NCBI RefSeq assembly: GCF_002479495.1
Contig: NZ_DLNQ01000015.1
Location: 506,969 to 570,968 of the forward strand
Source: Brevundimonas sp. UBA7506
GTDB taxonomy: Bacteria; Pseudomonadota; Alphaproteobacteria; Caulobacterales; Caulobacteraceae
Direction of reading: 5' to 3'
DNA length: 64,000 nt
Shown here: in pieces, positions 48,305 to 57,870 of the stretch
How positions within the stretch are numbered: the first letter of the stretch is position 1
Layout of the letters: every line of letters starts with the position of its first letter
Made by a program: the position numbers and the translations under genes
The notes under the pieces: generated by a model
What the model was told of the DNA's origin: nothing
What the model saw: only the letters and a program-made list of their open reading frames with translations
Databases searched by the model: none

Positions 48305-49648
48305 CTACTGCGGATAGGCCACCGGCATGGCCCCTTCGCCGCCGGTGCGATAACGGTCGCGCAGCAGCAGGTTGCGGGCCTGCAGCGGCTGCTCCACGCC
48401 GTCGATGAAGACGGCCGAGGGCTGGCTCAGCGGCTCCAGCGGATCGCCCGACCAGACCACCACATCGCCCGCCGCGCCCGGCTTCAGCTCGCCGAACTGG
48501 CCGTCGAAGCCGAAGATGCGGGCCGGATTGACCGTGATCGCCTGGATGGCGGCCGCGAAGGGCAGGCCGTGCGAGACGGCGTTGCCGGCGTTGTAGCGGA
48601 TGTCGCGGGCGCGATGGGTCGAACCTTCATTGCCCTTGATGGCGATGACCACGCCCGCCGCGTTCAGCGCCGCCGCGTTCTGCATCCGCGCCGCCCGCAT
48701 CTCGAAATTGCCGGGCAGGTTGGTGATCGGGTGCAGCAGGACCGGGACCCTGGCGGCCGCGATCTCGTCGGCGACCAGCCAGCCTTCGGCGGCGCCGTCG
48801 AGGATGACCTTGACGCCCTCCTCGCGCGCCAGACGCAGGACCTGCTGGATGTCCGAGGCGCGGTTGACGCTGACGATCAGCGGCATGGCGCCGTTAGCCA
48901 CCGGGATCAGGGCCTCCAGGTCGGCGCGCGACAGCGACAGGTCGCGCAGCGCGGCGCGGTCATAGGCGGCCTTGTTGCGGGCGTAGAGGCGGACCTCAGC
49001 CAGGGTCTCCTTGAACAGGACGAACTCGGCCCCGCGCGCGCCGCCGGCGACGCCCTTTCCGGCCTCGCCGAAGGGCGCGACCATGGCCACGCGCGGCTTC
49101 ACCAGGATGTCGGCGCCGCCCAGCTTGATCACCGCCGCCTGGCCCGCGAACAGGCCCGGCGACTGATAGCCGCCGTGACCGGCCCCGGCGAAGTCGCTGT
49201 CGTCATGGCTGTGGCCGCCGCCCGAGCCCGCGTGCTGGGGCGTGACCACGGCGCGGGTGACGCCGCCGAGGCGGGCGACAGGCAGGGTGAAGGACCAGGG
49301 ATCCAGACCATAGGAGAGGTCGAAGGCCGCGCTGAGGGTATTGGCGCTGTTCGACAGGTCGTTGGAGCCGCGCACCGAGCCGACTTCCGAACCTCCGAGG
49401 CCGGAGTCCACGGCGACGAAGCCGGGGGTCACGATCTTGCCGCGCGCGTCGATGGCGCGCATTCCGGCCGGGGCCGCGCCGGTCCCGACGGAAACGACCC
49501 GGCCGTTGCGCACGACCACCGTGCCGTTCTCGATCACCGAGGTGCCGGTCAGGACCCGGCCGCCGGTGATGGCGACGTCCTGCGCCGCTGCGGGACCGAC
49601 GAGGGCGAGGGCTGCGACAGCGCCCGCGAGAAGGGTTTGGATACGCAT
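48305..49648 (-). CDS. Amidohydrolase-like secreted protein lacking the HxH motif
   Basis: A 447-residue periplasmic protein (signal peptide ending GPAAAQ) with the amidohydrolase composite fold. Where active enzymes have HxH after TPGxxDxH, it reads TPGFVAVDSGLGG, so the first two metal ligands are gone. The late Asp region (IAIKGNEGSTHRA) is also changed. The usual C-terminal sandwich (LKPGAAGDVVVWSGDPLEP) is intact. It lies 3 nt after an intact paralogue, so it may be a non-catalytic partner. An internal Gly/His-rich loop (GSGGGHSHDD) could bind metal. Confidence 0.87.
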   Translation of the reverse strand: MRIQTLLAGAVAALALVGPAAAQDVAITGGRVLTGTSVIENGTVVVRNGRVVSVGTGAAPAGMRAIDARGKIVTPGFVAVDSGLGGSEVGSVRGSNDLSNSANTLSAAFDLSYGLDPWSFTLPVARLGGVTRAVVTPQHAGSGGGHSHDDSDFAGAGHGGYQSPGLFAGQAAVIKLGGADILVKPRVAMVAPFGEAGKGVAGGARGAEFVLFKETLAEVRLYARNKAAYDRAALRDLSLSRADLEALIPVANGAMPLIVSVNRASDIQQVLRLAREEGVKVILDGAAEGWLVADEIAAARVPVLLHPITNLPGNFEMRAARMQNAAALNAAGVVIAIKGNEGSTHRARDIRYNAGNAVSHGLPFAAAIQAITVNPARIFGFDGQFGELKPGAAGDVVVWSGDPLEPLSQPSAVFIDGVEQPLQARNLLLRDRYRTGGEGAMPVAYPQ

Positions 49649-49651
49649 GGT

Positions 49652-51142
49652 TCAGCGAGCTCCCTGGGCGACGCCGGCGGCGGACTGGCCGAAGCCGGGC
49701 TGGCCCAGTTCGAAATCGGATACGGGCTGGAAGGCGGGGTTGGACCGGTCGAAGGCCAGGCCGCCGTCGATGAAGACCTGATCGGCGCGGGCGTAGACCG
49801 AGAAGGGATCGGCGCTCCAGATCACCACGTCGGCGCGCTTGCCGGGCTCCAGCGAGCCGGTCTCCTTGTCGATGCCGATCGAACGGGCGGCGTTCAGGGT
49901 GATCCAGCTGATGGCGTGCTCTTCCGAGATGTTCATCCCGGCGCGGCGACCGGCCGACAGGGCGGCGGCGGCTTCCTGATTGAGGCGCTGGGTCAGTTCG
50001 GCGTCGTCGGAGTGGATGACGGCGCAGGAACCCTCAGGCGCGTCGGTCAGGGCGGCGTTTTCCTCGATGCCGTCTAGAGCCTCCATCTTGAAGCCCCACC
50101 AGCCGGTCCACATGGCGGCGCAGACGCCTTCACGCGCCAGAAGCGGCGCGATCTTGTAGGCCTCGACGGCGTGGTGGAAGGTGGTGACCTTGTAGCCGAA
50201 CTCCTTGGCCACATCGAGCATGACCGCCATCTCGTCGGCGCGGTAGCAGTGGTTCTGGACCAGGATCGACCCGTCCAGGACGCCCGCCAGGGTTTCCAGC
50301 TGCAGGTTGCGGGTCGGGGGCGTGCCTTGACCGGTCTCGCGCCACTTGTCCCACTTCTCCTTGTAGTCCCGAGCCGAGATGAAGGCGGCGCGATAGCCGG
50401 CGACATTGCCCATGCCGGTGGCCGGCGACTGGTTGCGGCCGCCATAGACGCGCGACGGGTTCTCGCCGCAGGCCATCTTCAGGCCATAGGGAGCGTTCGG
50501 GAACTTCATGCCCTGCATGGTGACGGACGGCACGTTGCGCACCGTCACGCCGCGCCCGCCGAACAGGTTGGCCGAACCGGGCAGGATCTGGAGCGTGGTC
50601 ACGCCGCCGGCGCGGGCGGTGTTGAAGCCGGGATCCTGCGGCCAGATCGAATGCTCGGCCCAGACCTGGGCCGTGTTCGGGTTGGTGGCCTCGTTGCCGT
50701 CGCTCATGCCCATGACGCCGGGCGAGGGATAGACGCCGAGGTGGCTGTGGATGTCGATGACGCCCGGCGTGACGTAGCGGCCGCGCGCGTCGACCACCTT
50801 GTGGCCCGCCGGAACAGGCGTGTTCGCCCCGCCGACGGCGGCGATGCGGCCGTCGGTGACGATGACCACGCCGCCTTCGATCTTCTGACCCGTGCCGGTC
50901 AAGACCGTGGCGCCGACCAGGGCCAGGTTCTCGCGCGGCAGGCCGCGATAGGTCGAGGGATAGGGGTCCGTGTTGGCCCAGCCGTCCAGGCCGGGGGCCA
51001 TGGTGCGGTCTCTGGGCGCGGCCGAGGCCGTCTCGGTCTTCGGCTTGGCGTCGCCGGTCGTGGCGCAGGCCGACAGGCTGAGGGCGCCGAGCGCGCAGGT
51101 GAGGACAGCGAGGCTCGGGCCCCGCAGACGGTTAAGCAACAT
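49652..51142 (-). CDS. Amidohydrolase, putative lipoprotein
   Basis: A 496-residue metal-dependent hydrolase. The lipobox LSACAT suggests lipid anchoring. The metal site is present: RYVTPGVIDIHSHLGVYPSPG (HxH), KVTTFHHAVEAYKIAPLL (His) and CAVIHSDDAELTQRLNQEA (Asp). The ATG at 51142 has GAGGGGG upstream. Directly downstream and 3 nt apart lies a degenerate paralogue, a pairing that suggests a heteromer. The substrate is unknown; related periplasmic enzymes act on dipeptides. Confidence 0.9.
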   Translation of the reverse strand: MLLNRLRGPSLAVLTCALGALSLSACATTGDAKPKTETASAAPRDRTMAPGLDGWANTDPYPSTYRGLPRENLALVGATVLTGTGQKIEGGVVIVTDGRIAAVGGANTPVPAGHKVVDARGRYVTPGVIDIHSHLGVYPSPGVMGMSDGNEATNPNTAQVWAEHSIWPQDPGFNTARAGGVTTLQILPGSANLFGGRGVTVRNVPSVTMQGMKFPNAPYGLKMACGENPSRVYGGRNQSPATGMGNVAGYRAAFISARDYKEKWDKWRETGQGTPPTRNLQLETLAGVLDGSILVQNHCYRADEMAVMLDVAKEFGYKVTTFHHAVEAYKIAPLLAREGVCAAMWTGWWGFKMEALDGIEENAALTDAPEGSCAVIHSDDAELTQRLNQEAAAALSAGRRAGMNISEEHAISWITLNAARSIGIDKETGSLEPGKRADVVIWSADPFSVYARADQVFIDGGLAFDRSNPAFQPVSDFELGQPGFGQSAAGVAQGAR

Positions 51143-51229
51143 GGGCGAGACCCCCTCGCGCCCGCATGCGGCGGGCTGACAACGGGACGGCATACAAAGG
51201 GGGTTCAGCGTCGCCGTAAAGGGGAATTG

Positions 51230-51511
51230 TCAGGAGCCGGACAAGCGGTCGCGGACCTCGGCCTCGTCCAGCCCCTCGATCTCGATCATCTTGAGCCGCG
51301 ACTGGCCGCCGCGCGCCAGGGTCACGTCGCGCTTGGGCACGCCCAGGGCCTTGGCCAGAAAGGCGGTCAGGGCGGCGTTGGCCTCGCCCTCAACCGGCTG
51401 GGCGCGGACGCGGATCTTGAGCACGGGGCGGCCGTCGGGGTCCACGTCCCAGCCGTCGATGCGGTCGGCGGCGGCGCGCGGCGTCAGCTTGATGGCGAGG
51501 CGGGCGGTCAT
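51230..51511 (-). CDS. DUF167 (YggU-like) family protein
   Basis: A 93-residue protein of the DUF167/UPF0235 family: LAIKLTPRAAADRI, LKIRVRAQPVEGEANAAL (~36-52) and FLAKALGVPKRDVTLARG, nearly the full family signature. ATG 51511 is chosen over an upstream TTG. Function unknown. It lies next to repeat family B copy 2. Confidence 0.92.
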   Translation of the reverse strand: MTARLAIKLTPRAAADRIDGWDVDPDGRPVLKIRVRAQPVEGEANAALTAFLAKALGVPKRDVTLARGGQSRLKMIEIEGLDEAEVRDRLSGS

Positions 51512-51551
51512 GAGAGGTGTTTGGCCCAACTGAACGCCTACTCCAAGGCTC

Positions 51552-51700
51552 CGTCATCCTCCGGCCAGCCGCGCAGCGGCGCAGACCGGGGGACCCAGCG
51601 GCGCCCGGAGGGCGACAAACCCGCGCGCTGGGTTTTCAGCGAAGATCGCCTTCGGCGCCGCTGGGTCCCCCGGTCTCGCTCCGCTCGCCGGAGGATGACG
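51552..51700. repeat. Palindromic repeat family B, copy 2
   Basis: Same termini as copy 1 (CGTCATCCTCCGGC / GCCGGAGGATGACG) and the same inner ACCGGGGGACCCAGCGGCGC pair. The middle ~50 nt is different. Confidence 0.85.
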
Positions 51701-51718
51701 AAGGGAGGAATGGCGTCC

Positions 51719-51755
51719 AAAAGAAAACGCGCCGGACGGTCTCCCATCCGGCGCG
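51719..51755 (-). terminator. Intrinsic terminator of etfBA
   Basis: A 9-bp stem (51728-51736 with 51747-51755), followed on the minus strand by TTTTCTTTT. Confidence 0.88.
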
Positions 51756-51780
51756 CTTCATGTTCAGCCTATGAAACCGA

Positions 51781-52710
51781 TCAGCCCAGGGCGGCCATCA
51801 GCTCCGGCACGGCGGTCTTGTAGTCGGCGACCAGGCCGTAGTCGGCGATCTGGAAGATCGGGGCGTCGGCGTCCTTGTTGATGGCGACGATGACCTTGGA
51901 GTCCTTCATCCCGGCCAGGTGCTGGATGGCCCCCGAGATGCCGATGGCGATGTAGAGGGCCGGGGCCACGACCTTGCCGGTCTGGCCGACCTGATAGTCG
52001 TTGGGGGCGTAGCCCGCGTCGACCGCCGCGCGCGAGGCGCCGATGGCGGCGCCCAGCTTGTCGGCCAGGGGCTCCATGACGGCGTGGAACTCTTCGGCCG
52101 AACCCAGGGCGCGACCGCCCGAGACGATGATCTTGGCGGCGCCCAGTTCGGGGCGGTCCGACTTGACCATTTCCTCGGAGACGAAGGCGGTCTTGGGCGC
52201 CTCGCCGGCGGCGACGGTCTCGACCGAGGCCGAGCCGCCTTCACCAGCGGCGGCGAAGGCCGTCGGGCGCACGGTGATGACCTTCTTGGCGTCGGCGGAC
52301 TGCACGGTTTCCAGGGCGTTGCCGGCGTAGATCGGGCGCACGAAGGTATCGGCCGAGACGACCTCGACGATGTCCGAGATCGGGGCGACGTCCAGCTTGG
52401 CGGCCAGACGCGGGGCGAAGTTCTTGCCGTCCGTGGTGGCGGGCGACAGGACGGCGTCGTAGCCGGCGGCCAGCGGCAGGACGGTGGCTTCGACGGCTTC
52501 GGCCAGACCGTGAGAAACGGCGTCGCCCTCGGCCAGCAGGACCTTGCGCACGCCCGTGATCTTGGCGGCGGCGTCGGCCACGCCCTTGGCGTTCTTGCCG
52601 AGGACCAGAACATCCACGTCCGACGACAGGGCCAGGGCCGCCGTCACGGTCTTGTGGGTGGTGTCGCGAACGGCCGAGCCGTCGTGGTCGGCGATGACGA
52701 GAACGGCCAT
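51781..52710 (-). CDS. etfA: Electron transfer flavoprotein alpha subunit
   Basis: A 309-residue subunit that binds FAD and passes electrons from acyl-CoA dehydrogenases to ETF:ubiquinone oxidoreductase. The C-terminal FAD site is clear: [49 protein letters not shown] and ADYGLVAD. The start overlaps the etfB stop by one base (TAATG). Confidence 0.97.
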   Translation of the reverse strand: MAVLVIADHDGSAVRDTTHKTVTAALALSSDVDVLVLGKNAKGVADAAAKITGVRKVLLAEGDAVSHGLAEAVEATVLPLAAGYDAVLSPATTDGKNFAPRLAAKLDVAPISDIVEVVSADTFVRPIYAGNALETVQSADAKKVITVRPTAFAAAGEGGSASVETVAAGEAPKTAFVSEEMVKSDRPELGAAKIIVSGGRALGSAEEFHAVMEPLADKLGAAIGASRAAVDAGYAPNDYQVGQTGKVVAPALYIAIGISGAIQHLAGMKDSKVIVAINKDADAPIFQIADYGLVADYKTAVPELMAALG

Positions 52711-53474
52711 TACAGAACCCCTGCGTCTTTGAGCTTGGAAACCAGTTCGGCCGCGTCGGCGACCTTGACGCCCGCCGAACGCTTCGGCGGCTCCGTCACC
52801 TTCAGGACCTTCAGGCGATCCGCGACATCGACGCCGTAGTCGGCGACCGCCTTGACCGCGATCTCCTTCTTCTTGGCCTTCATGATGTTGGGCAGGCTGG
52901 CGTAGCGGGGGGTGTTCAGGCGCAGGTCCACGGTGACCACGGCCGGCAGGGTCGCCGCCACGGTCTGCAGACCGCCGTCGACTTCGCGCGTCACGGTCGC
53001 CTTGCCGCCGTCAATGACCAGCTTGCCGGCGAAGGTGGCTTGCGGCCAGTCCAGCAGGGCGGCCAGCATCTGACCCACGGCGTTGTTGTCGCCGTCGATG
53101 GACTGCTTGCCCATCAGGACCAGATCGGGCTTCTCTTCATCGACCACCGCCTTCAGCAGCTTGGCGACGGCCAGCGGCTCCAGGTCTGCGTCGGACTGGA
53201 TCAGCAGGCCGCGGTCGGCGCCCATGGCCAGGGCGGTGCGCAGGGTTTCCTGGGCCTGGGTCACGCCGATGGAGACGACGACGATTTCCGTCGCCGTGCC
53301 GGCGGCATGGTGTTCCTTGCCTTCCTTCAGACGCACGGCCTCTTCGACGGCGATCTCGTCGAAGGGGTTCATGCTCATCTTGACGTTGGCCAGATCGACG
53401 CCGGTCTGGTCCGCCTTGACGCGGGCCTTGACGTTATAGTCGATCACCCGTTTCACCGGGACGAGTACCTTCAT
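52710..53474 (-). CDS. etfB: Electron transfer flavoprotein beta subunit
   Basis: A 254-residue AMP-binding subunit. It starts [16 protein letters not shown], has [21 protein letters not shown] and [20 protein letters not shown], and ends with the KKEI recognition-loop region ([11 protein letters not shown]) that senses partner dehydrogenases. ATG 53474 is standard. It is the first gene of etfBA. Confidence 0.97.
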   Translation of the reverse strand: MKVLVPVKRVIDYNVKARVKADQTGVDLANVKMSMNPFDEIAVEEAVRLKEGKEHHAAGTATEIVVVSIGVTQAQETLRTALAMGADRGLLIQSDADLEPLAVAKLLKAVVDEEKPDLVLMGKQSIDGDNNAVGQMLAALLDWPQATFAGKLVIDGGKATVTREVDGGLQTVAATLPAVVTVDLRLNTPRYASLPNIMKAKKKEIAVKAVADYGVDVADRLKVLKVTEPPKRSAGVKVADAAELVSKLKDAGVL

Positions 53475-53598
53475 GAGCCTATCCACTTGGTCATCGAAAT
53501 ATGGCCCGAGGGATTGGACCGGGGAAACCGGCCTGTCAACGTAACGCTACGTGAACTGCGGTCGTGTCGCGGACGCATTTTTGATCTATGAGACCTGC

Positions 53599-53940
53599 AT
53601 GAAACGCTTCCTGACCAATAGCCGCCTGAACATCCTGTTCTTCAGCCTGTTCGCCGTCATGGTGGCCGGGGTCTTCGTCTTCCAGCACTTCTGGATGGAG
53701 CCGGGCGAGCGCTGCGAGGCTGAAGGCAAGTGGTACGACATGGAAAGCCGCATCTGCGCCCAGCCCATCTCGATCGCCGAGATCACCGGCCGCCCCATCG
53801 GCGTCAGCCGCGCCGAGGCCTCGGCCGAGAAGAACAGGGAGCTGGTCGAGATCGAGGATCAGCTGAACGCCCAGAAGCGCGCCCGCGACGCCGCGACCGA
53901 AGCCGAGCGCGCCCGCGTCGCCGCCCTGCAACAGCGGTAA
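53599..53940 (+). CDS. Small membrane-anchored protein with cysteine pair
   Basis: A 113-residue protein with one N-terminal transmembrane helix (ILFFSLFAVMVAGVFVFQHF, ~12-31), a short periplasmic module holding two cysteines (GERCEAEGKWYDMESRIC, ~37-54), PISIAEITGRPIG, and a C-terminal charged coiled coil. The cysteines could form a disulfide outside the cytoplasm. ATG 53599 is preferred. I do not recognise the family. It is convergent with thrS, sharing a bidirectional terminator. Confidence 0.75.
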   Translation: MKRFLTNSRLNILFFSLFAVMVAGVFVFQHFWMEPGERCEAEGKWYDMESRICAQPISIAEITGRPIGVSRAEASAEKNRELVEIEDQLNAQKRARDAATEAERARVAALQQR

Positions 53941-53978
53941 CCCCTCTTCCCCGAGGGCGGGGAGGGATAGGTCAAAGA

Positions 53979-54010
53979 AAAACGCCCCGGCCTTTCGACC
54001 GGGGCGTTTT
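53979..54010. terminator. Bidirectional intrinsic terminator
   Basis: A 12-bp stem (53979-53990 with 53999-54010) with A tract on the left and T tract on the right, placed between the convergent small membrane protein gene and thrS. Confidence 0.9.
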
Positions 54011-54015
54011 CATGT

Positions 54016-55956
54016 TCAGGCCTGACCGTCGCGGATGCGCTTCAGGTCCGGCGCCAGGGCCTCGTCGGTCAGGATGGCGATGGCCTCTTCGACGGTGACG
54101 ATGGTCTGGGCCTGGCTGCCCAGGCGGCGGATGGCGACCTTGCCTTCCTCGGCCTCCTTGCGGCCGACGACGGCGATGGCGGGCACCTTGCCGACCGAGT
54201 GTTCGCGGATCTTGTAGTTGATCTTCTCATTGCGCAGGTCGATCTCGGTGCGCAGGCCCGCGGCGCGGAACTTGGCGACCACTTCCTCGGCATAGCCGTC
54301 GGCGTCCGAGGTGATGGTGGCCACCACGGCCTGGGTCGGCGCCAGCCACAGCGGGAAGGCCCCGGCGTAGTTCTCGATCATGATGCCGATGAAGCGCTCG
54401 AAGCTGCCCAGGATCGCGCGGTGCAGCATGACCGGGCGGTGCTTCTGGCCGTCCTCGGCGATGTAGGTCGCGTCCAGACGGTCGGGCAGGACATAGTCCA
54501 GCTGGATCGTGCCGCAGGTCCATTCACGGCCGATGGCGTCCTTGACGATGAAGTCCAGCTTGGGCGCGTAGAAGGCGCCGTCGCCCTCGGCGATGACCGG
54601 CTCGACCCCGGCGGCGCGGGCGGCCTCGGCCATCTGGGCCTCGGCCTTGTCCCAGAACTCATCCGACCCGGCGCGGACGTCGGGACGGGTGGCCAGGTTG
54701 ATGTAGGCCGTCTCCATGCCGAGGTCGGCATGGACGCTCTTGGCCAGCTTGATGAACTCGGCCGTCTCGTCGACGATCTGGTCTTCGCGGCAGAAGATGT
54801 GGGCGTCGTCCTGGGTGAAGCCGCGCACGCGCATCAGGCCGTGCAGCGAACCGGACGGCTCATAGCGGTGGCAGGCGCCGAACTCGGCCATGCGCAGCGG
54901 CAGTTCGCGATAGGACCGCTGGCCCTGATCGAAGATCTGCACGTGGCCGGGGCAGTTCATCGGCTTCAGCGAAAGGGTCTCGCCCTCCACCGTCTCGCAG
55001 ACGAACATGTTCGGGCGGTACTTCTCCCAGTGGCCCGAGGCTTCCCAGAACTTGCGGTCCAGCACCTGGGGCGTCTTGACCTCGACGTAGCCGGCGGCGT
55101 CCAGACGGCGGCGCATATAGGCCTCCAGCACGCGCCACAGGACCCAGCCCTTGGGGTGCCAGAAGACCATGCCGCGGCCCTCTTCCTGCATGTGGAAGAG
55201 CTCCATGGCGCGGCCCAGCTTGCGGTGGTCGCGCTTCTCGGCCTCCTCGATGCGCAGCAGATAGGCGTCTAGGTCGGCCTGGGTCGCCCAGGCGGTGCCG
55301 TAGATGCGCTGCAGCTGGGCCTTGGACGAGTCGCCGCGCCAGTAGGCGCCGGCCAGCTTGGTCAGCTTGAAGGCCTTGCCGACGAACTTAGTGGTCGGGA
55401 AGTGCGGCCCCCGGCACAGGTCGGCCCATTCGCCCTGCTTGTAGACGGTGATGGTCTCGGTGCCCGGCAGGTCGCGGATCAGCTCGGCCTTGTAGGTCTC
55501 GCCCACCGATTCGAAATGCTTGATCGCTTCGTCGCGATCCCAGACCTGACGCTCCAGCGGGGCGCCCCGGTCGATGATCTCGCCCATCTTCTTTTCGATT
55601 TTGGCGAAGTCGTCGGTCGAGAAGGGCTCATCGCGGGCGAAGTCGTAATAGAAGCCGTCCTCGATGGCCGGGCCGATCGTGACCTGGGTGCCGGGGAAGA
55701 GCTCCTGCACCGCCTGGGCCAGGACGTGGGCGGCGTCGTGACGGATGGTCTCCAGCGCTTCGGGATCGTCACGCATCAGCAGGCGGAACTCGCCGTCGCC
55801 GTCGATGACGCGGTCCAGGTCGCGCTGCTCGCCGTTCCAGACGACCAGGGCCGCCTTCTTGGCCAGCGAGGGCGAGATGGCGGCGGCCACGTCGCGGCCC
55901 GTCGAGCCGGCCGGATACTGACGCACGGCGCCGTCGGGGAATTTCAGTTCGATCAT
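54016..55956 (-). CDS. thrS: Threonine--tRNA ligase
   Basis: A 646-residue class II aminoacyl-tRNA synthetase with the complete bacterial domain order: TGS ([20 protein letters not shown]), the editing domain ([16 protein letters not shown] and HFPTTKFVG), the catalytic core ([42 protein letters not shown]) and the anticodon-binding C-terminus (WLAPTQAVV...). The zinc ligands Cys (in MNCPGH) and His are intact. Its stop region is followed by a terminator, and yidD overlaps its start by four bases. Confidence 0.98.
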   Translation of the reverse strand: MIELKFPDGAVRQYPAGSTGRDVAAAISPSLAKKAALVVWNGEQRDLDRVIDGDGEFRLLMRDDPEALETIRHDAAHVLAQAVQELFPGTQVTIGPAIEDGFYYDFARDEPFSTDDFAKIEKKMGEIIDRGAPLERQVWDRDEAIKHFESVGETYKAELIRDLPGTETITVYKQGEWADLCRGPHFPTTKFVGKAFKLTKLAGAYWRGDSSKAQLQRIYGTAWATQADLDAYLLRIEEAEKRDHRKLGRAMELFHMQEEGRGMVFWHPKGWVLWRVLEAYMRRRLDAAGYVEVKTPQVLDRKFWEASGHWEKYRPNMFVCETVEGETLSLKPMNCPGHVQIFDQGQRSYRELPLRMAEFGACHRYEPSGSLHGLMRVRGFTQDDAHIFCREDQIVDETAEFIKLAKSVHADLGMETAYINLATRPDVRAGSDEFWDKAEAQMAEAARAAGVEPVIAEGDGAFYAPKLDFIVKDAIGREWTCGTIQLDYVLPDRLDATYIAEDGQKHRPVMLHRAILGSFERFIGIMIENYAGAFPLWLAPTQAVVATITSDADGYAEEVVAKFRAAGLRTEIDLRNEKINYKIREHSVGKVPAIAVVGRKEAEEGKVAIRRLGSQAQTIVTVEEAIAILTDEALAPDLKRIRDGQA

Positions 55957-56255
55957 GACGGTCGTTCTTTTTCGATCTTGGCGGGCGGCACGGGATCATA
56001 GCCCGAACCGCCGAAGGGATGGCATTTACAGAGACGGCGCACGGTGAGCCATCCCCCCCGAACCGGCCCGTGCTGGAGCAGGGCGTCGCGCCCATAGTCC
56101 GAACAGGTCGGCAAAAACCGGCACGACTGGCCGAAGAAGGGGGACAGCGTCACCTTGTAGCCCCGATGGGCCGCGCGGACGCTGCGTTCGTAGAGAGACA
56201 TCTGTCCCTTCGCCGGGGGCTCTGTTTCGGGTTCGCGCCGCTTATCCCTCTTCAT
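55953..56255 (-). CDS. yidD: Membrane protein insertion efficiency factor YidD
   Basis: A 100-residue small basic protein associated with YidC-dependent insertion. The core [29 protein letters not shown] and [15 protein letters not shown] is almost invariant in YidD. The N-terminal ~20 residues are charged and variable. It overlaps thrS by four bases. Confidence 0.95.
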   Translation of the reverse strand: MKRDKRREPETEPPAKGQMSLYERSVRAAHRGYKVTLSPFFGQSCRFLPTCSDYGRDALLQHGPVRGGWLTVRRLCKCHPFGGSGYDPVPPAKIEKERPS

Positions 56256-56282
56256 CGCAGGGGGATCAACCGGACGAAGCCT

Positions 56283-56753
56283 TCAGGCCGCGCCGGCGAG
56301 GCGAGTTCGCGTATCGCTGTGGTGTTTCGCCAACGCCTGATTGACCGCGTCGAGCGTGGCTTCCAGCGCCACCATGGTCGAGGCGTGACGCGCCGGATAG
56401 TCGGCGACCTGCTTGAGAACCCGCAGCCCCTCGAAGCGCCCGACCGGGCCCTCCCCGCCGGATTTCAACATGGCCAGCATGGCGTCACGGGCCTCGACGA
56501 TTTCGTGGGCCGATGCGCCGAGGATGCTCTCGCCCACCACGCCCGCCGCCGCCTGGCCCAGGGCGCAAGCCTTCACCGTCTGGGCGAAGTCGCTGATGCG
56601 GCCTTCGCTGTCCAGCGTCACGTCGACGATGGCCTTCGACCCGCACAGCTTGGCCACGCGCTCGGCGCTGCCTTCCGGCTCAGCCAGCCGCCCGCTGTGC
56701 GGCAGGTTGGCCGCCAGCGACAGGATGCGCGCGCTGTAGAGGTCGTCGATCAT
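56283..56753 (-). CDS. Iron-sulfur cluster assembly scaffold-like protein (NifU/IscU family)
   Basis: A 156-residue protein of the NifU-N/IscU/SufU fold. Two scaffold cysteines are present: C37 (KLCGSK) and C63 (VKACALGQAAAG). The third cysteine of canonical IscU is missing; the equivalent region reads DYPARHASTMVALEA, as in a two-Cys alphaproteobacterial subgroup. It may thus transfer or hold a cluster with another ligand, or do something different. It lies 27 nt upstream of yidD in the same direction. Confidence 0.82.
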   Translation of the reverse strand: MIDDLYSARILSLAANLPHSGRLAEPEGSAERVAKLCGSKAIVDVTLDSEGRISDFAQTVKACALGQAAAGVVGESILGASAHEIVEARDAMLAMLKSGGEGPVGRFEGLRVLKQVADYPARHASTMVALEATLDAVNQALAKHHSDTRTRLAGAA

Positions 56754-56792
56754 GGGCGGAAGATAGGGCCGATAGATGCAAGAGAGAAGATG

Positions 56793-56936
56793 CGATCCTC
56801 CCTTGTGAGCGAGCGAAACGGGGGAGGGGGACCATGCGCAGCATGGTGGAGGGGGCGAAGGGCCGAGCGCGGGGGTTGGGGGCTTGCCCCCTCCACCGCT
56901 TCGCGGTCCCCCTCCCCCGCTGCGCAGGGGAGGATT
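56793..56936 (-). repeat. Palindromic repeat family A, copy 3
   Basis: Same elements as copies 1 and 2, but with the units swapped: GGGGGACCATGCGCAGCATGG first and CACCGCTTCGCGGTCCCCC second, so it is inverted relative to them. It ends four bases before the stop codon of the TPR gene. Confidence 0.85.
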
Positions 56937-56939
56937 GAA

Positions 56940-57776
56940 TCAGCCGCCCTGAACCGAGGACCAGGTGCGGGCCGGGCCGGCGGTTTCAGCCGCCGCGACG
57001 GGCGCGGCGCCGGACGCCGCCGCCGTCCGCTCCGCCAGCCAGCGCAGGTTGGCGTCGGCGGCCTCGGGCGGCAGGTCGCGGCGCAGGATGGCCTCGGCCT
57101 CGGCGGTCTTGCCCTGCAGGCCCAGCGACAGGGCCAGGTTCTGGCGCACCTTGAGCGTCGCGGTCGGCTGGGCGGCGGCGCGGCGCAGCAGGATCTCGGC
57201 CGAGGCGGCGTCGCCTTCGCCCATGCGGGCGATGGCGGCGTTGGTCAGGACGTCGGGATTGTCGGGCGACAGACGCAGGGCCTCGGTCCAGGCCGTCTTG
57301 GCGTCGTCGGGACGGCGCACCTGCTGATAGGCCACGCCCAGCAACGACAGGGGCCTCCAGTCGCGCGGCGCGGCGGCGCGGGCCTGCTCCAGCGTCGCGA
57401 TGCCGTAGAAGGCCTGACCCCGCGCGATGTGGGCGCGGCCCACCTCCAGCATGGCCTCAAGATTGGCGGGCTGGACGGTCAGGACGTTCTGCGCCGTCCC
57501 GGCGGCCTGATCGAACTGACCCATTTCGCGCAGGGCCTGGGCCATGCGGACCCCGGCGACGGGGTCCATGGGATTGATCTGCTGTTCGTTGGACCAGAAG
57601 ACCGAGCGGCTGAGGGCGTCGGCGCGGTCATAGCTGGCCCGTGTCGCGGCGTCGGCGGGCTTGCGCGCCGGAGCGGCGGCGGTCGTCGGGACAGGGGAGG
57701 TCTGGGCCTGAACGGCGCCCGACAGAGCCCAAAGGGCCAGCGTCATGGTTGCGGCGGCGGCGGCGGTGCGCGACAT
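56940..57776 (-). CDS. TPR-repeat periplasmic protein (TadD-like)
   Basis: A 278-residue protein with a signal peptide (ALSGAVQAQ) and about four tetratricopeptide repeats (AGVRMAQALREMGQFDQAA, LEAMLEVGRAHIARGQAFYG, RPLSLLGVAYQQVRRPDDA, DVLTNAAIARMGEGDAASA; ~75-230). It resembles TadD-type pilus-assembly proteins, but no tad genes are nearby, so a general scaffold role is safer. The C-terminus is Ala-rich. Divergent from the aminopeptidase gene. Confidence 0.85.
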   Translation of the reverse strand: MSRTAAAAATMTLALWALSGAVQAQTSPVPTTAAAPARKPADAATRASYDRADALSRSVFWSNEQQINPMDPVAGVRMAQALREMGQFDQAAGTAQNVLTVQPANLEAMLEVGRAHIARGQAFYGIATLEQARAAAPRDWRPLSLLGVAYQQVRRPDDAKTAWTEALRLSPDNPDVLTNAAIARMGEGDAASAEILLRRAAAQPTATLKVRQNLALSLGLQGKTAEAEAILRRDLPPEAADANLRWLAERTAAASGAAPVAAAETAGPARTWSSVQGG

Positions 57777-57870
57777 GGAGAGGGTCCGGACGGTTTCCTG
57801 CGGCCCCAGGGTCGCGCCTTCGGGTCAAGGTTTGGTTAATCGGCCTTAACGGCCGGAAAGGCTCGCCCCC

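Noticed and set aside
47807-50077. A 756-codon frame on the plus strand across arfB/YaiI/amidohydrolase genes
   Set aside because: Antisense shadow; composition and lack of motifs against clear minus-strand families.
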